Shown piece after piece: positions 61,827-64,000 of a stretch of 64,000 nucleotides of DNA. Location of the stretch: NCBI GenBank assembly GCA_019614645.1, contig JABWDB010000015.1, positions 372,001 to 436,000 of the forward strand, given 5' to 3'. A program made the position numbers and the translations under genes. Positions within the stretch are counted from its first letter, which is position 1; the number at the start of each line of letters is the position of its first letter. This stretch comes from Stratiolaelaps scimitus. Its lineage: Eukaryota > Arthropoda > Arachnida > Mesostigmata > Laelapidae. The notes under the pieces were generated by a model. It did not search any database, was not told where the DNA came from, and saw nothing but the letters and a program-made list of their open reading frames with translations.

Positions 61827-63311
61827 GTAATATAAGCTTGTTTTGTATTATTGTATTGTATTATTAATATCATTACACAGATATACATATTACTGTAGAA
61901 GGCAGGGGAAGTATCGCGAAAAAGGGGCGTTTGGGGGCGGGCAATGAAGGGAAGACTATTTGTTTATGGTGTTGTTGTTGTTGCTCCTGCTGATGCTGTT
62001 GTTGTTGCTGCTGTTGTCAACTGATTCAGACACTAATAATAATCATAGTATCAAGCTCGGTTCTGTACCATAAATCCTCGCTGAAATATTCACGCTTCGC
62101 TGTATCAGCACGAACAAGCATCGTGTGCCCTGCCGTTCGAGTTGTCTCAGTTCAGCGCTCGGTGAAGAGCTGTATAACGAAGCGGTTACTGCTCTTGGTC
62201 ACCCTGAAATAGACCAAATGATAGCAGTCATATTTCGTATATTCCTACCAAAAAAAAAATCACCCGACATCGAATGACAGACGCACCCGCACATGGGAGA
62301 AGGATGTCCTGATTCGTCCGCGACACCGTCCACGCTAGGTATGATAGCACACGATCAACTGGCGCCTTCACTCTCGGGCGAAATCCCTCCCGCGAAGTAA
62401 GTCTAGACGGAGAGAGATTAGATGTTTACGCTGTCATCTGAATTGAGGCGCTCCGACTTTCGGCTTGCTTGCTTGCTTGCCTGTCCATGTGTTCTTCATC
62501 GAAGCCAGTTGGCGAAGGCATGTTGTGCGCCTCAATGCCGCGATCGCGCGCCGTGACTCGGCGAAAGTTGCCGACGACGGTGGTGACGGCGGCGGCGGCG
62601 CGTTACTAGACGACATCGTCAGACGCGACACGCCTATGGGTGTTCTTGTGCGTGCGGGCGAGCGAGCGAGCGAGCGGCTGTACGTGTCTATTTTCGAGTA
62701 TGTATATATGTATGATGTATGTATACGTTATATGTGTTATACTTCGCAAAACATAATGCAATCGTGAGGCATTACGATGACATCTCGTGGTCGAATGGTG
62801 GTGAAACCGATTGACCAACCGGTGAATTGATAGCGCCGTCGCCAAATCCAAAGGTGGCTTGAAACCCATCTTTAGCCTATATATATATATATATATATGG
62901 TGGGTGTATCTATTTACTGCAAGAACTGCGATAGTTGAATTGGGGTAGTCACGCGAAATGAATAAGAGATGACTTACTTGGAAGCCGATGGCAAAGCGAA
63001 CATGTGCATGTTTGTGGCTGGATGTCCCTAAATTATAGAGGCTACCAGCCTTAATTCAAGCTCATTCATGCTGACGCATAGCCGTATTGCTCCAGTATCG
63101 GCAACAAACTACTCGGCCATTACCACTAACAACTAGTGGACGTTATTTAGGCTCCGTTTGTTAAGCCGCTATGATTTCATAGGCTCATGTTTATCCCAAC
63201 CGCTTGAGCCTAGCTGCTTTCACAGCCAGTGTACTAATAGTATTGTGAGACTTTATAACCAATATATGTAAATAGGAGGTGTGATAAGATCTGCTTATCA
63301 TACTGTTACGA
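60092..63311. other. No recognised gene
   Basis: (TA)n at 60096-60108, 61764-61826 and 62877-62898, and GTT/CTG tracts at 61558-61577 and 61970-62018. A plus-strand ATG at 60365 in strong context starts MGEIHHMQPPFMHTPSAALH, which looks protein-like, but the frame soon runs into a Cys-coding CTG array and the minus strand is open too. Confidence 0.35.
61764..61826. repeat. (TA)n microsatellite
   Basis: About 62 bases of TA with two short interruptions. Confidence 0.93.
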
Positions 63312-63412
63312 CAAGCTGTCTAACTATTAAAGGTTATCGGGCTGGCTCTCAGCTAACACTTAACGTCCACGGTACTGCTCTTAGCATTGCTTAGCAAGCT
63401 GTCTAACTATTA
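63312..63412 (-). repeat. SINE family B, truncated copy with an 18-base target-site duplication
   Basis: The sequence AGCTAACACTTAACG...ACTGCTCTTAGCATTGCTTAG (63350-63394) matches the family B body at 3093-3140. It is flanked by exact direct copies of CAAGCTGTCTAACTATTA at 63312-63329 and 63395-63412. The tRNA-like head is missing, as expected for a 5'-truncated retroposed copy. Confidence 0.6.
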
Positions 63413-64000
63413 TATCATCTCTAACTCACACCACACATATGTGTATAGGCGATGATGGCCGCTTCCATCCAATCAATGTTATTGATCCAGCTATGAGGCA
63501 TTATGCGAGATACGTCATATTCGAGGATGGAAAATTGCACATACGCAATATATATATATATATATATATGTATTTTTACTGGCGCAGCCACTTGACGACG
63601 TAGTACTGACATCTTTATTATGGATACTGTTCTCATTTTTACAAGAACGGTGTTCGCTGCCCGTGAAGACGCCGTCAAGAGCCATCAACTAACACACAAG
63701 GGTGCACTCATCATCATCATCGTCTTTATCTTCGCGGTGAACACCGCGGTCAGCCTTTCCACAGCCTTTCCACTCTGATCCTGGGCAGAGGATTTTCCTC
63801 CGTCGATGCGTCTGCCGCAGGCAGACGTTCCTCGTTCCTCGTCCCCTTGGCCAACTTTCCCGCCCAATCGTTCTCCGCGTCCAACACCATCTCTCCTCAT
63901 ATGCCGCTCGCGTGCTGTAGCGATTCGACTCTGACTGACGGACTGACTGCGATGACGACTACCCATCCAGTAGTCGTGTGCCGGCAAGAAAACACGCCCG
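63413..64000. other. No recognised gene
   Basis: (TA)n at 63548-63571. A minus frame of 100 codons at 63987-63685 is open but unrecognised and may continue outside the window. Confidence 0.4.

Noticed and set aside
1..64000. CRISPR arrays, bacterial operons, integrons or phage genes
   Set aside because: No spaced direct repeats with unique spacers, no ribosome-binding-site-led gene trains; introns and SINEs show a nuclear eukaryotic genome.

Overview
This is a eukaryotic nuclear window. Coding sequence is broken by short introns with GT-AG borders, there are many (TA)n and triplet microsatellites, and there are dispersed tRNA-derived SINE copies. No bacterial operons, CRISPR arrays or phage genes are seen. 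An insect-type gustatory receptor and an Expanded/FRMD6-type FERM protein point to an arthropod. A mite or other chelicerate is my best guess, but that is inference from gene character and was not tested.

Two genes are well supported, both in the first 10 kb, and they converge tail to tail. A single-exon gustatory receptor lies on the plus strand (918-2009). A five-exon FERM-domain gene of the FRMD6/Expanded family lies on the minus strand (9970 to 5934). I assembled its exons from matching splice phases. The predicted protein is 826 residues with a complete FERM domain, a conserved TSGxxS (Slimb/beta-TrCP type) motif, a proline-rich stretch and a hydrophobic C-terminus. Family knowledge places it upstream in Hippo growth control at the apical cortex.

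The remaining 54 kb is mostly non-coding or unrecognised. It holds long (TA)n arrays, (CT)n and (GTT)/(CTG)n tracts, at least seven copies of one SINE family and two of a second, a triplet-repeat-rich GC island at about 29.0-30.2 kb, a degenerate retroelement-like patch at about 33.8-34.6 kb and an unusual long hairpin at 60.0 kb. Around a dozen stretches look like exons of genes I cannot name, with a good acceptor and/or donor and an open frame. They carry low confidence because GC-balanced DNA here is often open in several frames at once. No obviously new multi-gene system is visible. The best leads are the SINE families, the hairpin and the two-exon chain at 42.7-43.05 kb.
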